A DNA stretch of 7,788 nucleotides from Pseudomonadota bacterium (GTDB lineage: Bacteria; Pseudomonadota; Alphaproteobacteria; Azospirillales; Azospirillaceae). A model generated the notes under the pieces. That model saw nothing but the letters and a program-made list of their open reading frames with translations, was not told where the DNA came from and ran no database searches. The stretch is from positions 1 through 7,788 of the forward strand of contig JAEYOB010000591.1 of assembly GCA_023412175.1 (NCBI GenBank), in the 5' to 3' direction. The position numbers and the translations under genes were made by a program. Every line of letters begins with the position of its first letter. The stretch's first letter is position 1. Below, in pieces: positions 6,214-7,788 of the stretch.

Positions 6214-6671
6214 CCCCTTTTGTTAATAGCGGCCTTCACATCTTCAATGATCTGGCGCTTGGTCAGCTTATAGGCTGGATACATGTAGGGCCGTGCAGGC
6301 TGCCCTCGGGAGTAGAAGAACTGCTTTTGCTTGGGGTGGAAGTATGTCCAGCCTTTCGGGCTGTACGTCGGCTTTGCATTGGGCGAGATTCCGGCGTGAT
6401 TGACTTCACCGACAGGGCCGGTACCCATCTCCACATACACTGCATGCTCACCTGTAGCGGATACTGTGCCGTCGATTTTATCACCCTGCCGGGAAACATG
6501 GGATTGAATGCTGTTACGCAGCCCACCTGTATCCACCTGGCAAAGGGCTTTGGCTTCGGCTACTGTGCGCTTCAACCCCTTCTCCAGGCCTTTCATAGCA
6601 GCCAAAAGCAGTTCGTCTTCCAGGCCGTCCAGCATACCCAGGACATCATCCATTCCCTCTATGCTGCTCAT
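6210..6671 (-). CDS. HK97 gp10-like head-tail / tail component
   Basis: Clear member of the HK97 gp10-like family, 153 aa. Its hallmarks are all present: CQVDTGGLRNSI (residues 44-55), YVEMGTGPVG (79-88) and the C-terminal GQPARPYMYPA (123-133). The ATG at 6671 is chosen because GGAGGG lies six bases upstream and it starts one base after the head-closure stop; the frame can be read back to 6770, but that part overlaps the upstream gene and is not plausible. The protein acts at or near the head-tail junction; its exact role in this family is not settled. Compared with short members it carries an insert between the GTG and GQPARP motifs (HPKQKQFFYSR), which is also seen in relatives from Bacillota phages. 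Confidence 0.9.
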   Translation of the reverse strand: MSSIEGMDDVLGMLDGLEDELLLAAMKGLEKGLKRTVAEAKALCQVDTGGLRNSIQSHVSRQGDKIDGTVSATGEHAVYVEMGTGPVGEVNHAGISPNAKPTYSPKGWTYFHPKQKQFFYSRGQPARPYMYPAYKLTKRQIIEDVKAAINKRG

Positions 6672-6672
6672 A

Positions 6673-6999
6673 TCAAGCCCTCCGGTTTGCTGGGATCCAT
6701 TCGATGATGGCTCGCTGATGCCCGGCCCACTGCTCTGTACAAATGACCTTGAAATCACAAGGCTGGTCACCTGGCAGTTCTACACAAACGCCCATGCCTT
6801 CGGTGATGATAGTAGCGCCGTCATACAGCAGCAGCTTCATTTTGGTGATGCGTTCGCCGTACATCTCAGCAAGCACTTTACTGGATACAGGCTGGATTAT
6901 GGAGCGAATAACGGTACCAACTCCCCAGACGGGTATATCGGTACCGCCTATCTTCGGGCGCAGCGTAACCGGTCTTTTTCTGTTCTCCATCAGGCGCAC
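6673..6999 (-). CDS. Head-closure (head-tail stopper) protein
   Basis: The 108-aa product is a small beta-rich protein. The GTG at 6999 is favoured, with GGTGG four bases upstream and only 1 base between it and the connector's stop; an ATG three codons in (6990) is possible. The second half, KMKLLLYDGATIITEGMGV followed by DFKVICTEQWAGHQRAIIEW, shows the pattern of siphophage stoppers: a beta strand, a loop describing a defined position, a V-x-x-[IV]-x-x-W-x-x-H strand pair and a final hydrophobic strand. It would seal DNA in the filled head and bind the tail. Similarity is judged by eye; order between the connector and the gp10-like gene supports it strongly. Confidence 0.75.
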   Translation of the reverse strand: MRLMENRKRPVTLRPKIGGTDIPVWGVGTVIRSIIQPVSSKVLAEMYGERITKMKLLLYDGATIITEGMGVCVELPGDQPCDFKVICTEQWAGHQRAIIEWIPANRRA

Positions 7000-7000
7000 G

Positions 7001-7312
7001 CTACCACCCCACCTTCGCCAGTCGGTATCGGTTCAACTCGGCCTGAAGGTCAGGGGGAAGCTGGTCCACGGATACACTTACGCCGCCTTCACTGTGGGCA
7101 CTTTGACCTTCTAATCCAAGGGCGTTGTATCGTGCAGCCGCTATGCGCAGCTGGGCCGATAAAAGGCCATCAGGAAGTGTAGGCTGCCCGGTGTAAGCCA
7201 GTATGTAAGCTTCTGCGTCGTCCAGCATATCCTGAAGTAGGTCAGAGTCAGCGCCCGGGATCCGGCGCTTTAGCTTAGTTAGTTGAAGGTTTTCTGTAGG
7301 GGTTACAGACAC
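7001..7312 (-). CDS. Head-tail connector protein (gp6-like)
   Basis: The 103-aa product resembles the small all-helical head-tail connectors (HK97 gp6 / SPP1 gp15 type). Helical segments run DSDLLQDMLDDAEAYILAYT, then a PTLPDGLLSAQLRIAAARYN segment (the L-x-x-[AL]-x-x-x-x-A-x-x-x-[YF]-N pattern common in the family), a short EGQSAHSEGGVSVSV beta turn and the final PPDLQAELNRYRLAKVGW helix. The E-G-x-x-x-x-[ST]-E-G-G-V-S-x-S-[VY] stretch is especially typical. The start is GTG at 7312, eight bases after AAAGGG; it lies 16 bases from the capsid stop. The protein forms a ring under the portal that binds the stopper. Confidence 0.85.
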   Translation of the reverse strand: MSVTPTENLQLTKLKRRIPGADSDLLQDMLDDAEAYILAYTGQPTLPDGLLSAQLRIAAARYNALGLEGQSAHSEGGVSVSVDQLPPDLQAELNRYRLAKVGW

Positions 7313-7328
7313 GGGCGCTCACCCTTTC

Positions 7329-7788
7329 TTACTCTTCAGGCACAGTGGGGACAGGCGTATCAAAGTACACTTTCTTGCCGCTCTTGGGCTTCACAAAGCT
7401 GGTATTGATACCGGTGATCTTGCCATGGTACCACTCGGGACCATGATCCAAGCCCACCTGACCAAAGATTTGATACTTGGTGCCAGCGCCAGTCTTGGCC
7501 AGTTCTTCCATGAAGAAATTACCCTTCTCAGGTACAGGCTGTTCCACGCGGCCGATAACAGCAGGATTGAATACACCAACAGTACCTGCAGGCAAGAACT
7601 CGCCCAGATACAGACTGATGGGGCCCAGGGGTGTGAGGATCGTTGAAAGCTGGATACCATTGATATCTCGCGCAGCAGGCACAATGGTCAGGCCGTTGGC
7701 TTCTGCATCAGCGTGGAGCTGGAACTGAGATACGGCATCCAGCCAGAGCACAAGACCATTTAGGGAGCCGTTGGAATCATAGATTTTC
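7329..7788 (-). CDS. Major capsid protein, SU10 type (5' end beyond window)
   Basis: Only the last 152 residues are seen; the frame is open to the right edge and the start lies outside (an internal GTG at 7751 is not the start). The visible part fits the C-terminal half of SU10-like major capsid proteins: a DINGIQLSTILTPLGPISLY stretch, then LGEFLPAGTVGVFNPAVIGR, a LAKTGAGTKYQIFGQVGLDH strand and a YHGKITGIN stretch, ending in a charged tail (PKSGKKVYFDTPVPTVPEE). In this family the repeated pattern 'T-x-x-G-x-x-x-x-x-L-x-x-[FY]-[LM]-P-A-x-T-[VA]-x-V-[FL]-[ND]-P' is characteristic. The fold is HK97-like and forms the head shell. Position directly before the connector gene agrees. A standard HK97-type coat protein of another family is the main alternative. 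Confidence 0.75.
   Translation of the reverse strand, partial: KIYDSNGSLNGLVLWLDAVSQFQLHADAEANGLTIVPAARDINGIQLSTILTPLGPISLYLGEFLPAGTVGVFNPAVIGRVEQPVPEKGNFFMEELAKTGAGTKYQIFGQVGLDHGPEWYHGKITGINTSFVKPKSGKKVYFDTPVPTVPEE

Noticed and set aside
6672..6770. N-terminal extension of the gp10-like protein to 6770
   Set aside because: It overlaps the end of the head-closure gene and looks like out-of-frame sequence; the ATG at 6671 has GGAGGG at the right distance.
5973..7182. Two long plus-strand open frames (5973-6707 and 6508-7182)
   Set aside because: They overlap each other in different frames and lie antisense to the terminator, gp10-like, head-closure and connector genes, whose motifs are clear.
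1..7788. CRISPR arrays, tRNA or rRNA genes, insertion sequences, attachment sites
   Set aside because: I saw no regularly spaced repeats, cloverleaf-like sequence, transposase motifs or terminal inverted repeats; nearly all bases are covered by phage structural genes.

Overview
The window is part of the structural module of a tailed siphophage or prophage. Eight consecutive genes lie on the minus strand in the usual order from head to tail: major capsid protein (C-terminal part only, cut by the right edge), head-tail connector, head-closure protein, HK97 gp10-like protein, tail terminator, major tail protein, tail assembly chaperone (G and a frameshifted G-T product) and a very long tape measure protein (cut by the left edge). 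Family resemblance (SU10-type capsid, phi13-type major tail protein), strong AAGGAGG-type ribosome binding sites and several GTG/TTG starts point to a phage of Bacillota (Firmicutes) with middling GC. Nothing seen fixes a genus, and no integrase, attachment site or host gene is visible that would show integration.

Right part (7788 to 4262, minus strand): the genes are packed tightly, with gaps of 1 to 61 bases and one 4-base overlap. The capsid builds the head shell. The connector and head-closure proteins extend the portal, the gp10-like and terminator proteins finish the top of the tail, and the major tail protein forms the tube and carries an extra C-terminal Ig-like domain. The chaperone gene encodes a short form (G, 153 aa). 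Through a -1 slip on a double slippery run (minus strand A AAT TTT TTC, 4528-4519) it can also give a long form (G-T, 212 aa).

Middle part (4261 to 3720): the tail operon is interrupted by a gene on the opposite (plus) strand. It encodes a 130-aa protein with two membrane segments and a C-terminal four-cysteine zinc ribbon. It has its own ribosome binding site and a strong intrinsic terminator, and is more AT-rich than its surroundings. This looks like a phage 'moron', a cargo gene probably expressed on its own. A perfect TATAAT on the minus strand 28 bases before the tape measure start may re-initiate transcription of the downstream tail genes.

Left part (3719 to 1, minus strand): one uninterrupted reading frame of at least 1239 codons with no stop before the window edge, the tape measure protein. 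It has a typical N-terminal region, two hydrophobic stretches, long helical regions, a Gly6 linker and three tandem repeats of about 58 residues at the left edge.

The long plus-strand open frames opposite the tape measure, major tail protein and head-tail genes are antisense shadows and are not annotated.
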